From: CAVPMW01 sp963706515 | GTDB taxonomy: Bacteria; Chloroflexota; Anaerolineae; Anaerolineales; UBA4823 | Assembly (NCBI GenBank): GCA_963706515.1 | Contig: CAVPMW010000008.1 | Coordinates: 62,001-126,000, forward strand | Length of the DNA stretch: 64,000 bases | Direction: 5' to 3' | In this document: positions 33,632-42,228 of the stretch, piece by piece | Layout: every line of letters starts with the position of its first letter | Numbering within the stretch: the stretch's first letter is position 1 | Made by a program: the position numbers and the translations under genes | The notes under the pieces: generated by a model | The model's database searches: none | Told to the model about the DNA's origin: nothing | The model's input: only the letters and a program-made list of their open reading frames with translations

Positions 33632-34808
33632 CGAATCCTCTCCGGATTCGGCGCCGACCGCTATTTATTACAGCCGCAATAATAATGGAACCTGGATAAC
33701 CCCGGTAAGTATCCTGACCTCTCCTGAGGGGAAAGCTGATCAGGTCAGCGTCGCCCAGGATTCAAGAGGACGATTAATGGTAACCTGGGTCGGTGGTCAA
33801 TCCGGTGACTTGTATTTTAGCTGGGCGAACGCCGGAAAGGCTGCCGCAAAATCGGAATGGTCGGAGGCGACCAAGCTGCCGGTTCTCCATCCGACGGCGA
33901 GCTCTCCGGATATCCTCATCGATGGGTTGACCGTTTATGTTGCCTACGCCATCCCATTGAATGAAGACCGGGGAATATATTTAATCCGCTCAGAGGATGG
34001 CGGCGTTACCTGGTCTGATCCAATCCAGGTATTTGATGGGGCTGTGGCAGGTTGGGATCAAATCGATCACCCGCGCCTGGCGATGACCGAGGATGGAAGT
34101 CTCCATATATTGTGGACACGAGAACCTCTTCCGGGTTGGGGGAACAGTCTGGGGATCTATTATGCCCGGTCGGTGGATCAAGGCCAAACCTGGAGCCCTC
34201 CAGAAACAATCGTCGAAGGATCTGTCCCGTGGAGCGACCTGTTTGCTTCCGCAGGCTCGACCCTTCACCGATTCTGGCAAGAGGAAAAGGATAACAATAT
34301 CAGCCTGTGGCACGAGGTTTCACTGGATGCCGGGCTAACCTGGAGCCAGCCGGAAAATGTAACCAGTTTTGGGGATTTTGCCGGACTGGTCAGCTTGATG
34401 AGCGATCCAGCCGGCCGGGTGCATGTCATGGAAGCAGCGCAAGATAGTATTTATCAAAATCTGGTATTGAATCATTGGATTTATGACGGCAAGCAATGGA
34501 GCTCGGATGAGAAGTTCGAGATAGGTTCACAAAAAAAATATGATATTCTCTCGTTGGCAGCTGCACTCGGGGTAGACGATCGTTTACTCGCAATATACGA
34601 TGTGGCAAATAAGCAACTCATTGCAAACTCCTCAGAACCGCTGATCCAGGAGGTTGATGCAATCAGCAGCCTTGTGGTGATGCCTGCAGGAGCGACCCCA
34701 ATCTCACCGAGCTTGACGGCAACTCCTATACCTACTGTGACACCACCTCCCAGAAGCATCCGAACAGCCCACCGAAGCACCGCAATCGCAATACCCCGTG
34801 CCTCCTGA
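33588..34808 (+). CDS. Asp-box propeller protein, middle part (frame-broken)
   Basis: Continues the fragment at 32174; sense begins at about 33629 (ADESSPDSAPTAIYYSR). Three clear Asp boxes occur: SEDGGVTWSDP, SVDQGQTWSPP and SLDAGLTWSQP, evenly spaced as expected for propeller blades. A Thr/Pro linker follows, and the frame breaks again at 34749-34751 (CCC; one C too many). The last 20 residues as written are out of frame. The GTG at 33588 is not a genuine start. Confidence 0.72.
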   Translation: MIRRVLPMHYGLKADESSPDSAPTAIYYSRNNNGTWITPVSILTSPEGKADQVSVAQDSRGRLMVTWVGGQSGDLYFSWANAGKAAAKSEWSEATKLPVLHPTASSPDILIDGLTVYVAYAIPLNEDRGIYLIRSEDGGVTWSDPIQVFDGAVAGWDQIDHPRLAMTEDGSLHILWTREPLPGWGNSLGIYYARSVDQGQTWSPPETIVEGSVPWSDLFASAGSTLHRFWQEEKDNNISLWHEVSLDAGLTWSQPENVTSFGDFAGLVSLMSDPAGRVHVMEAAQDSIYQNLVLNHWIYDGKQWSSDEKFEIGSQKKYDILSLAAALGVDDRLLAIYDVANKQLIANSSEPLIQEVDAISSLVVMPAGATPISPSLTATPIPTVTPPPRSIRTAHRSTAIAIPRAS

Positions 34809-34944
34809 ACCATCAGGGAATGGCCCTGGTGGACTTACACAGTCGTCCTGGTTTGGTTTGGCTATCGGCGGAATACTGGCCGGGTTAGTTGTTCTGGCGG
34901 GATTTATTTTTGCGATTCGAAAAATGTCGGGCGCCGCTAGATAA
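34750..34944 (+). pseudogene. C-terminal membrane anchor of the Asp-box protein, in a third frame
   Basis: Read in the frame that ends at the TAA at 34942-34944, this stretch encodes a Pro/Glu/Gln linker and one hydrophobic helix (FGLAIGGILAGLVVLAGFIF) followed by a basic end (AIRKMSGAAR). It completes the protein begun at 32174: signal, propeller, linker, membrane anchor. The same layout is seen in the protein at 41791-43249. This segment lies outside any frame with its own start. Confidence 0.6.
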
Positions 34945-34993
34945 TCCTAATTATACTGCCAATTTGGTCATCGCCATCTACATAAAAATCCTC

Positions 34994-35800
34994 ATGATGC
35001 GCCAATTTCCCGCATTTCGCGGGATAGCTATTCTATTAGTTGTTCTAAACCATTCCGTTTTTTTTGCCATCACCGCACCAGCGGAGAATGGGATACCTGT
35101 CCCGGGTGGGGCAGTTGGAAACTTCCTGATTGCAATAGGATTATTGGGTTGGCTGGCGGTTCCGACTTTTTTGTTCATCTCCGGAAACTTTTTTGCTTAT
35201 GCTGCTCAAGGCAGCCCGCCTAAATTATCTTATAAAATCGTCTGGGTCAATTTTTTACACTTGCTGTGGCCATATTTAATCTGGTCATGTATTTATTACC
35301 TGGTCTTATTTTTCGTTCAAGGAACGCATTTGACGGTCGGTGGCTATATCAAAAGCCTTTTAGTCGGATTCCCATTCAACTTCGTCCCGCTGATCCTGTT
35401 CTTTTACCTGATCTCGCCAATCCTAATCTGGTTATTCAACCGGATTGGCTGGCTTCCGATTTTGCTGATCATAGGCACTTATCAACTCTTCCTGATTTTC
35501 GCTCTGGACACTGAACAATACGGTCTGGTATTACCTGGGTGGACTCATTATCTGGTAGTGCCGGTGCTGGCGCGCACGATGGCGGACTGGGGGATATATT
35601 TTCCTCTTGGCATGGCTTTACGCTTCAATGCACGCCAGATCACACCCTGGTTGCAGAAATTGAAGTGGTTTTTGGTCGCATCGACGATTATCTTTTATTC
35701 GATTGCGGTATCTTGCATGCGTCAGGCTATTGCGCTTTCCCGTTTCCAGGCATATCTACCCGCTGACGTTTGTCTTGTTAACACCACTCATCACGCGTGA
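34994..35800 (+). CDS. Acyltransferase family 3 membrane protein, main part (frame-broken)
   Basis: The start is set at the ATG at 34994 (MMRQFPAFRGIAILLVVLNHS), because acyltransferase-3 proteins begin with an RGIA---V---H pattern. The family His is in VLNHS. About eight membrane helices follow. The frame goes out of register at about 35759-35761 (CCC; removing one C gives AYLPLTFVLL), and the last helices are in the frame 35703-36044. These proteins O-acylate extracytoplasmic sugars, here presumably the exported polymer. No strong ribosome site is visible. Confidence 0.8.
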   Translation: MMRQFPAFRGIAILLVVLNHSVFFAITAPAENGIPVPGGAVGNFLIAIGLLGWLAVPTFLFISGNFFAYAAQGSPPKLSYKIVWVNFLHLLWPYLIWSCIYYLVLFFVQGTHLTVGGYIKSLLVGFPFNFVPLILFFYLISPILIWLFNRIGWLPILLIIGTYQLFLIFALDTEQYGLVLPGWTHYLVVPVLARTMADWGIYFPLGMALRFNARQITPWLQKLKWFLVASTIIFYSIAVSCMRQAIALSRFQAYLPADVCLVNTTHHA

Positions 35801-36044
35801 TTCAATCCCGTTTACCCGCTGGTTTGAAAATGTTGGTAAAAAAGCTTATGCGCTATATATGATCCATCTAACCTTGTTGGTCGGATTGACGGCTCTCCTG
35901 GAGCAATATTTCCCCCAGGTATTTGGTTATCCGGTTCTACTGGTAATTGCGTTTTTCCTTTTAGCCGTATTTATCCCGCTCGGTTTCATGAACCTGGTAG
36001 CGAGGATACCGAACCAGCATGTGTATCGCTACGTGTTCGGTTAA
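35703..36044 (+). CDS. C-terminal helices of the acyltransferase (frame-broken)
   Basis: Sense begins at about 35759 with PLTFVLLTPLITR and continues through two membrane helices, with the family-typical segment GKKAYALYMIHLTLL. It completes the acyltransferase begun at 34994 (joined about 350 residues, the normal size). The apparent start at 35703 lies in the overlapping wrong frame. Confidence 0.7.
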   Translation: MRYLACVRLLRFPVSRHIYPLTFVLLTPLITRDSIPFTRWFENVGKKAYALYMIHLTLLVGLTALLEQYFPQVFGYPVLLVIAFFLLAVFIPLGFMNLVARIPNQHVYRYVFG

Positions 36045-36049
36045 TGTAG

Positions 36050-36082
36050 AAATAAAAGCACCCCTCTGAGCTGAGGGGTGCT
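36050..36082 (-). terminator. Rho-independent terminator of the minus-strand PQQ-propeller gene
   Basis: Ten-nucleotide perfect arms (36057-36066 and 36073-36082) with a 6-nt loop. Read on the minus strand the stem is followed by TTTTATTT. In the plus direction no T-run follows, so it mainly serves the gene ending at 36104. Confidence 0.75.
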
Positions 36083-36103
36083 GCAGGAAATGGCGGCGGA
36101 AAA

Positions 36104-37573
36104 TTATTGTATACACGCCAAATTGGTTTCCCCAGAATTTGCTGGAAAATTAGCAGCGCTGGATTGTGAGTCCAATAACGCGATCAAATTTTGAATATAA
36201 TACAAATCTCCACGTTCAAACGCTGGCACATCTAAATATTTTGATAGTTCTGACCATGTCTCTCCCTGGATGTATGCTTTTGCCTGGAATAGACTATAGT
36301 AATTATACAGGTTAGACATCACTCCTTCGCCGATTGTGCCTTCGTACCGAGAGACAAACCAATAGGGCGCTACGTATTCGTATTCTGATATGGCCTGATC
36401 GACCTGATTTGGGATGTGTTGTTTCAGGTAAGCTCCCAGTTCAGGGACCAGGAAAATGAAGTTTCGGGCGATATCCAGGTTTTTCTTATAGAAATGATCT
36501 TCAGTCCAGTATGAATCTTTCGTAAAAATATTGACTCGCATCTGTTCCAGCCTGTTCAATTCATTCGTAACCGAGGTTCTAAGCTGGCTGTCCTGGTTCT
36601 GCATACCAGCTAGCTGCTGCAGATTTAATAACCCGATGTAACCGGCAATATAACCATTCAGCTCATAAGGTTGTTGTTGGAAGTAATCTGTCGTTGCCAT
36701 AGCAGGAACAGGAACTTGCAACTTACTTTTCGCTAGGTTATATACTTGGACAGCCTGACTCGGGAATATGGTTGCATATTTCCACATTCCATAGAAATTA
36801 TATTGGGGGTACGGCCAGGAGAAGCCTCCAACCGAGGGACGGGGAGGGTGGTTAGCTAGATCCGCAACGACCTCCGGCGGCAATATCATTGATTCTCGAG
36901 CTGCGCCGCTCGACCATCCAATCGTCGCGTACATATTAGGATCGAAATAAGTCTGGTATTCATTCTGTAAATAGGCTCGTACCTGAGTCTTGAGCGATTC
37001 TGACAGGTAAGGATATGCACGGGTCAATGTATACAGTGTGTCACCAGGATTCCCATAGTAATCCGCAAGTCCTGGATATAGAAATTGAGCGACATTGTAG
37101 TAGCCGGGTCTCAAATGACCAGCATCAACTATTTTCTGGACTTCACTTTCTAGCAATTGGCTTACCTGTTGTGTACCGGGTGTTGGGAAATTATCTTGAT
37201 GATTGACGATAGGTAAGGTGGGTAAAGCACCTGGTCCCTGTCCGGCGCCGAAAGCGATTATTGTATTGCTCCTATGTACAAATAACTTACCCTGATAGGG
37301 AATGATTGGGTTTTGATCGCCGTGATTATGATAGGCAGCATTGATGCTGTTTGAAGCGCCTTTATAAAAACCATGCAATCGAGGCCAGCCAGGATAGATC
37401 GTCCATAATGGGTCGTAATTTGGGGCTAAATCCGACAAATTGTACGACCATATCTGGCGATTAGATCTCTGCCGTAAAATAGAAAAATAATCACCAACGC
37501 GATCACAGCAAATATTTCGGTAAATCAGAATTCCCACCCGCAGAAATCGCCTGGGGTTCAGCGACTGCGCCAA
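36104..37573 (-). CDS. C-terminal part of a secreted PQQ-type propeller protein (frame-broken)
   Basis: A 489-residue frame; sense begins at about 37511, where one T too many in a TTT run (minus strand) separates it from the fragment 37503-38018. It contains a final propeller-like region and then a mainly helical domain (about residues 150-480, with repeated LTRAYPYLSESLKTQV-type helices). That domain looks like an alpha/alpha-barrel, as in some glycan-degrading enzymes. No catalytic residue set can be named. It ends close to a terminator. Confidence 0.7.
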   Translation of the reverse strand: MAQSLNPRRFLRVGILIYRNICCDRVGDYFSILRQRSNRQIWSYNLSDLAPNYDPLWTIYPGWPRLHGFYKGASNSINAAYHNHGDQNPIIPYQGKLFVHRSNTIIAFGAGQGPGALPTLPIVNHQDNFPTPGTQQVSQLLESEVQKIVDAGHLRPGYYNVAQFLYPGLADYYGNPGDTLYTLTRAYPYLSESLKTQVRAYLQNEYQTYFDPNMYATIGWSSGAARESMILPPEVVADLANHPPRPSVGGFSWPYPQYNFYGMWKYATIFPSQAVQVYNLAKSKLQVPVPAMATTDYFQQQPYELNGYIAGYIGLLNLQQLAGMQNQDSQLRTSVTNELNRLEQMRVNIFTKDSYWTEDHFYKKNLDIARNFIFLVPELGAYLKQHIPNQVDQAISEYEYVAPYWFVSRYEGTIGEGVMSNLYNYYSLFQAKAYIQGETWSELSKYLDVPAFERGDLYYIQNLIALLDSQSSAANFPANSGETNLACIQ

Positions 37574-38018
37574 ATCCTTCGGTTACGCTCAGATGAGATG
37601 GAGAATCACTGTTCCACCCCATAATTCTCCCCTTTGCATCCGAGCAGCAACTATAGAGATTCGAAAAATAAAAAATTCCGTCACTACCCACAATCCCAGG
37701 ATAGCGATTGCCTGATCCAGTCCCCCAATAAGCCGCAGGTAAGTATTCTGGATAACCGTCGTGATCGGAATCAAAAGTGAATTCTCTGCCATCTCCTCTT
37801 TCCAACGCGACTAATAGCCGTCTCCACGGTTTGTGTTTATTAGGATCTGCATTGGGATTGTTTTCCAGGTATTCAGTTAGCGTGTTGACATCGATGATTG
37901 GATAACCATGCCCCCAGCTTTCAGAGGCGAATCTGGGGACCAACCAGGGTGCCTTCTTGTGAGGTAGGAAATATATCATCGAGTTGGATTCCCAGGTAGT
38001 TATCATAGGTTCCACCAC
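37503..38018 (-). CDS. Middle part of the PQQ-type propeller protein (frame-broken)
   Basis: Sense starts at about 37935 (RFASESWGHGYP) and ends at about 37511 (NSDLPKY). It holds a segment with a Ca-site-like run FDSDHDGYPEYLP and one further propeller blade. It links the N-terminal fragment 37921-38943 with the C-terminal fragment 36104-37573. Confidence 0.6.
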   Translation of the reverse strand: MVEPMITTWESNSMIYFLPHKKAPWLVPRFASESWGHGYPIIDVNTLTEYLENNPNADPNKHKPWRRLLVALERGDGREFTFDSDHDGYPEYLPAAYWGTGSGNRYPGIVGSDGIFYFSNLYSCCSDAKGRIMGWNSDSPSHLSVTEGFGAVAEPQAISAGGNSDLPKYLL

Positions 38019-38943
38019 CTGGAACCGGGACGCTCATTGAACCTGGATCCGAACCACTGCGATAACCGTAAGCTGCTGAGAAGACGACTTTATCCTGAAG
38101 AATTACCGGCCAATATGACTGGTATTGCATTCCAGGCAGTTTAGAAGATTTCCAGATAAGACTACCGTTGGTAGCGTTAAGCGCGTACGCATAATTGTCA
38201 TTTGAAGCAAAATAAACGACACCATCCTGGTATGCAGCGGAAAGATGAATTGGACCACCAGTCTTATACTTCCAGACCAATTGTCCTTGTTGCGGTGAAC
38301 TCTGAGCACCGATTGCATACATGTAGCCATCTCGGTTGCCGAGTATCACTTTGCCATCGACAACGAGTGGATTGGTGTCGTACCCAGCAGATGCTCCATT
38401 GAATTCCCACAAGTGGTGGCCAGTTGCGGCGTCGAGGGCGTGAAGCTTATGATCGTATCCGCCAACATAGGCAACATGGTCGACAACCGTCGGTGAATTT
38501 CCTAGTGGGAGCTCTGTATCATATCGCCAGGCGATATCGCCAGTGTTAGCGTTTAAGGCATAGAGACCTTTCGAAGTGGAGATATATATAAATCCATAAT
38601 TCGCGATGATCTGAACGTTTTGAGAGATGTAGGCTTCGATTGGACGATACCAGAGCACATTTAGATTTCCGCTCACCTCTTCTGGGGTCCAAGAAGTTCT
38701 TTGCGGATTTGCTGCTACCATCGGCCAGGTCCCATTGGTCCAATTACCCATCGTCGGCGATCCTCGGACAACCGGTAAGTAAATCTTAGTCGGACCGGTT
38801 GCTTGGGTTCTTGGGTGTGCCTGGGCGATAATCAGGCCATTAGTAGGTGTTGCCTTTAGAGAAGCTGCGTATAGTATCCCAAAGACCATAACAATTATAA
38901 CTAGCCGATTGAGTATGTGCTTGAGCTCACGATAAATTTTCAT
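37921..38943 (-). CDS. Secreted PQQ-type beta-propeller protein, N-terminal part (frame-broken)
   Basis: Start at ATG 38943 (GGTGGA ribosome site); an upstream ATG at 38979 adds 12 residues. A signal anchor lies at about residues 12-32. Several PQQ-like blades follow: GLYALNANTGDIAWRYDT, KLHALDAATGHHLWEF and NYAYALNATNGSLIWKSS. Such propellers usually bind proteins or polymers rather than PQQ. The frame ends at VGPQIRL, where a GGGG run (37935-37938, plus strand) appears one base too long. Rejoined, the three fragments make a protein of about 945 residues. Confidence 0.8.
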   Translation of the reverse strand: MKIYRELKHILNRLVIIVMVFGILYAASLKATPTNGLIIAQAHPRTQATGPTKIYLPVVRGSPTMGNWTNGTWPMVAANPQRTSWTPEEVSGNLNVLWYRPIEAYISQNVQIIANYGFIYISTSKGLYALNANTGDIAWRYDTELPLGNSPTVVDHVAYVGGYDHKLHALDAATGHHLWEFNGASAGYDTNPLVVDGKVILGNRDGYMYAIGAQSSPQQGQLVWKYKTGGPIHLSAAYQDGVVYFASNDNYAYALNATNGSLIWKSSKLPGMQYQSYWPVILQDKVVFSAAYGYRSGSDPGSMSVPVPGGGTYDNYLGIQLDDIFPTSQEGTLVGPQIRL

Positions 38944-39015
38944 TATTCCACCATTTTCTACTGAATCGAAACATCGCATTATTTTATATCAGATTCTGGA
39001 CTGTGGTTGCTTGGA

Positions 39016-39687
39016 CTATGGACTAACGCCATCCCATCCTGCTACCCTGGCCATGAGCACCCAATACGCCTTGGCAACCTGGATTTTAGCTCCAGATACA
39101 CTTCCCAGGTGTCCGCCATCGATCTCTGTGGTGTAATCCTGACAAATAGCGGGCAGGTTGATCCCATCGTTCGGGTGATTTTCACATTCTCCTCCCTGGC
39201 TGCAATATTGGATACTATCGCGGTTATCATAGCAAGGATTTCCCTGGTCGGTGAATGCCTCGATGTCCGCCACATCAAATAGAATTTTGTTGTGGGTAAT
39301 TGCATATTGGCGCATCTGATTGTTGAAGTTCTGTGATACGTGCGTCCCGATCGATCGTGCCAAACTAGTAGTCCAGAAGAAAAAAACCTTGTCAGGATGC
39401 TGACCAATAAATGTTTCTAAATCGAATACATCGTATTTGTTCGCATTATTGGCGAAAAAGCCAGTGGTTGGATCAGCGATATCATCTGCTTCGTCTACAT
39501 TTAGATAGCTGAACTGGTAGGATAAGACATCTTTAGAGTTTAGATAGGATGGTGCCAGGGATTGAATAAAATCTTCTGTAAGCTCGGTCCACGTGCCCAT
39601 TCTAAATTCAAAAGTCCAATTATTGCGATTATATTTAACCGAATCCGGAGTAAAGAGAATCCTGTTTGGCACTATTCCGGCATTCAA
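39016..39687 (-). CDS. SGNH-like secreted protein, C-terminal part (frame-broken)
   Basis: This frame matches the C-terminal 220 residues of the intact paralogue at 40535-41605 (KILFDVADIEAF, DGGHLGS, AKAYWVLMARVAGWDG). Upstream, sense continues past the apparent start to about 39779 (minus strand, RPTWADSPASC), where an AAA run (plus strand 39778-39780) seems one base short. The His in GGHL is a candidate catalytic residue in an SGNH-type fold; this is a tentative reading. Confidence 0.65.
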   Translation of the reverse strand: MNAGIVPNRILFTPDSVKYNRNNWTFEFRMGTWTELTEDFIQSLAPSYLNSKDVLSYQFSYLNVDEADDIADPTTGFFANNANKYDVFDLETFIGQHPDKVFFFWTTSLARSIGTHVSQNFNNQMRQYAITHNKILFDVADIEAFTDQGNPCYDNRDSIQYCSQGGECENHPNDGINLPAICQDYTTEIDGGHLGSVSGAKIQVAKAYWVLMARVAGWDGVSP

Positions 39688-40157
39688 GTCATCCAGTGTA
39701 AAGGTTTTCCAATCCCAGCTCGTTCCGTAGTAATCTCGACGGCACGAAGCAGGTGAGTCTGCCCAGGTAGGGCGGCCAAACAGTCTAGGGCTTCATTGAC
39801 ATTTTGTCCCACAGATCTGTCAGAAAAAAGAAGCCGGAGACTTCTGGCGGTCTGTAGGTAGCGGTCCGGGATACGATTGAATAACGCCACTGAATTGTGA
39901 TTAATAATAATAGCCGTGCTGTTTGGAGGTATTACCGGTGTGGGTTGAGGAGTAGCGCCGGGCATCCGCGTTGGTGTAGGAGTAGGGGCAGTGTGCGGCC
40001 TCATGCGAATAAGCGGGATGAAAAAATTGTAGGTTATAACTGGCGCAGCGGGTGTAGGAGGTGGGGATTGCTCTCCCTGGCTCAAAGCGACCAGCGACGG
40101 GATACATATAACGATCAGGGTGGCAATTATAAGGGTGTAACGAGATTTGAATTTCAT
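39684..40157 (-). CDS. SGNH-like secreted protein, N-terminal part (frame-broken)
   Basis: ATG at 40157 with an AAAGG site 7 bp upstream. A signal peptide (about residues 8-27) and a Pro/Thr linker precede a conserved block (NSVALFNRIPDRYLQTAR, LFSDRSVGQNVNEAL) shared with the paralogue at 40535 (LFRHASVGWNIDNAL). The Ser in SVG is a candidate nucleophile. After EALDCL the written frame is wrong; the real protein continues in 39016-39687. Joined length is about 380 residues. Confidence 0.7.
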   Translation of the reverse strand: MKFKSRYTLIIATLIVICIPSLVALSQGEQSPPPTPAAPVITYNFFIPLIRMRPHTAPTPTPTRMPGATPQPTPVIPPNSTAIIINHNSVALFNRIPDRYLQTARSLRLLFSDRSVGQNVNEALDCLAALPGQTHLLRAVEITTERAGIGKPLHWMT

Positions 40158-40534
40158 AGCTAAACCTTTCAGCTCTTATTTTGTGATTGCATGAAATTTT
40201 CTATCGGTGCAAATTGCTTGCATCTGTGAAATTCATCTTTTACAAACAATATTATGCCAAATATATTGAATAAAATTAATTAAGGTCACTTAATATCGCT
40301 TAACAGGGACATAATCATGAGGAGCGCATTTCATGGAAATGCTTCACTCATGATTGATTTACATTAGTTAAGTGGATCGAGGAGAAATTATTGATGCATA
40401 AAGTCGTGAATAAAAACTAATTATTACAAATTAGATTACAGGTTTGAAAGGAATTTGCTTGTAACAATATTATTGTTCTGATTGAACAAATAACGCTAAA
40501 ATTCGATCACCCGGGGTTGTTCAATCTAAATAGT
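40158..40534. other. 377-bp AT-rich gap with an imperfect palindrome
   Basis: No gene is supported here. An imperfect inverted repeat spans 40313-40355: nine outer and seven inner base pairs flank a 4-nt mismatch around an ATG loop. No T-run follows on either strand, so it is not a clear terminator. The rest is AT-rich and probably holds the promoter of the minus-strand gene at 40157. Confidence 0.45.
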
Positions 40535-41605
40535 TTATTGGGTTATAGTTCCATCCCACCCGGCGAGGCGAGACATTATCCACCAAAGGGCTTTTGCTAC
40601 TCGCTGGCTGCCAAGAGCGTTGAGGTGACCACCTTCTTTTTCTGATGTATATTGATCGCACAGTGCTTCTATTCCATCGCCATTATTATCAAAACATGGG
40701 CTGCCATCAGGCAGGTGAGATTCAATATCGGCAATGTCAAATAAGATTTTATTGTGGTCTCTCGTATAATCTCTCATTTGTTGATCGAAGCTTGCAGATT
40801 CTGGTGAACCAACGGACCGAGCCAGGGCTAATGTAAAGTACATGACTTTCAATTCGGAGTGTTCTGCTTCTAATGCTTCAATATCTTCAATACTAGGGAG
40901 ATTATCATCTGGGTTGTTAGTAAAGAAATTAGCTGCTAGATTTGAACCTGGTTGGGCATCGACGTATCCCATTTTATAACCAGCAATATCGAATTTTTCG
41001 CCTGGTTTAAGGTTATTTATTCGGTCAATAAAAAAACGAGTCTTATCCCACCAGCCTGGGTTTTGACCAGGTGGAGGAGAGTGAAATTCAAAAATCCAAT
41101 TACTGCGGTCATATTTGGCATTGTAGATAATTTGATTATTAGTGAGCCCTCGATCACAATAGTTAGGTCGGTTCGGCATATTGTTTGCCAGGCAGTTTAA
41201 AGCGTTATCGATGTTCCAACCAACAGAGGCATGTCTGAAGAGGAAATGTAGCTCGCTTGCTTTCTTGATATATTCATCCGGTATCCGGTCGAACTGGTCA
41301 ACGACAGTATGGTCGGCGATGATAGAATTACCCGGAGGCGGTGGAGTGATTGTTTGAGGGGCGTTAGTAGTTGGTTGGATAATCACAGTCGATGAGGCAG
41401 TTGTCGAGGGAATTGGAGATGGAGATGGAGATGGTGGGGGACCTTCTGTGGAAAGTGATTCTGGCGCCGATGTATCCGTAGCTAGAATCTCTAAAGTGGG
41501 CAGTTCACTTTGCTGCAGGGTTGGGGTCTCACCCTGGGATGTTGTGCACGCTCCAAATAAGATTCCTAAAATAATTAAAATTAAGAATTTACGGATTATA
41601 TTCAT
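40535..41605 (-). CDS. SGNH-like lipoprotein, intact paralogue
   Basis: The start is set at the ATG at 41605, which directly precedes the signal sequence and lipobox (GILFGAC); an upstream TTG at 41632 is possible. A Ser/Pro/Thr linker (about residues 25-105) leads to a domain of about 250 residues with FRHASVGWNI, NKILFDIADIES and KEGGHLNALGSQRVAKALW. The Ser and His of SVG and GGHL suggest a hydrolase of SGNH type, but the canonical GDS block is not evident. It is the unbroken copy of the gene at 39016-40157, from which the frame break there can be read. Confidence 0.72.
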   Translation of the reverse strand: MNIIRKFLILIILGILFGACTTSQGETPTLQQSELPTLEILATDTSAPESLSTEGPPPSPSPSPIPSTTASSTVIIQPTTNAPQTITPPPPGNSIIADHTVVDQFDRIPDEYIKKASELHFLFRHASVGWNIDNALNCLANNMPNRPNYCDRGLTNNQIIYNAKYDRSNWIFEFHSPPPGQNPGWWDKTRFFIDRINNLKPGEKFDIAGYKMGYVDAQPGSNLAANFFTNNPDDNLPSIEDIEALEAEHSELKVMYFTLALARSVGSPESASFDQQMRDYTRDHNKILFDIADIESHLPDGSPCFDNNGDGIEALCDQYTSEKEGGHLNALGSQRVAKALWWIMSRLAGWDGTITQ

Positions 41606-41790
41606 CGGAACTGCTCGCTTTCGATTTAGCAATCATGCTGATTTAATCCCCGAACTGCTAAAATATACACCCAATCTATAATCCCGCAAGATAAGATGGA
41701 AATTTTCTAAACACCTTATCATATAATCTAAGTTAATAATTATGACTTTGCTCAGATACGAACTGTGCTGAAAATATTTGGAATGAAAGC

Positions 41791-42228
41791 ATGAGATCTA
41801 CTAAGAAAAATCTATTACTCCTACTCCTATGTGCACTTTTCTTCATCTCCGCTGGCTCTGCCGTTGCACAGGGGATCCCAAGTTGGTCACCTCCCACTCA
41901 TATCCCGGCATATACCGATGTTCGCCCACCCATTATGCTAGAGGATTCAACCGGGACTGTACATGCCTTTAACTCCACAGACTTAGATCCTACGAGAAAT
42001 GTAATCTATTATCGTAAGTGGACCCCTGAAGGTGGCTGGACGATGCCTGTCGACATATTTATTCGTCCTAAAGAGATTATTCGTCCTCTCCAGTCTGTCT
42101 TCCTCGATCATAAGTGGAATATTCCACTTAATCTTTTATGCAGGAACCGAAGACCAGGGCTCAGTATATTACAGCACAGCCTGGGCGGGGAATGCAGATG
42201 GAGCTTGGTCATGGACAAAACCTCGTGA
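41791..42228 (+). CDS. Secreted Asp-box protein 2, N-terminal part (frame-broken)
   Basis: A signal peptide (about residues 7-26, AVAQG site) is followed by the first propeller strands (VIYYRKWTPEGGW). Sense is lost at about 42121-42126 (one base too many in TTCC). The rest continues in 42032-43249. The last 30 residues written in this frame are not native. Confidence 0.7.
   Translation: MRSTKKNLLLLLLCALFFISAGSAVAQGIPSWSPPTHIPAYTDVRPPIMLEDSTGTVHAFNSTDLDPTRNVIYYRKWTPEGGWTMPVDIFIRPKEIIRPLQSVFLDHKWNIPLNLLCRNRRPGLSILQHSLGGECRWSLVMDKTS

Noticed and set aside
36057..36082. Plus-strand terminator for the acyltransferase gene
   Set aside because: The stem is strong but is followed by GCAGG on the plus strand; the U-run is only on the minus strand.
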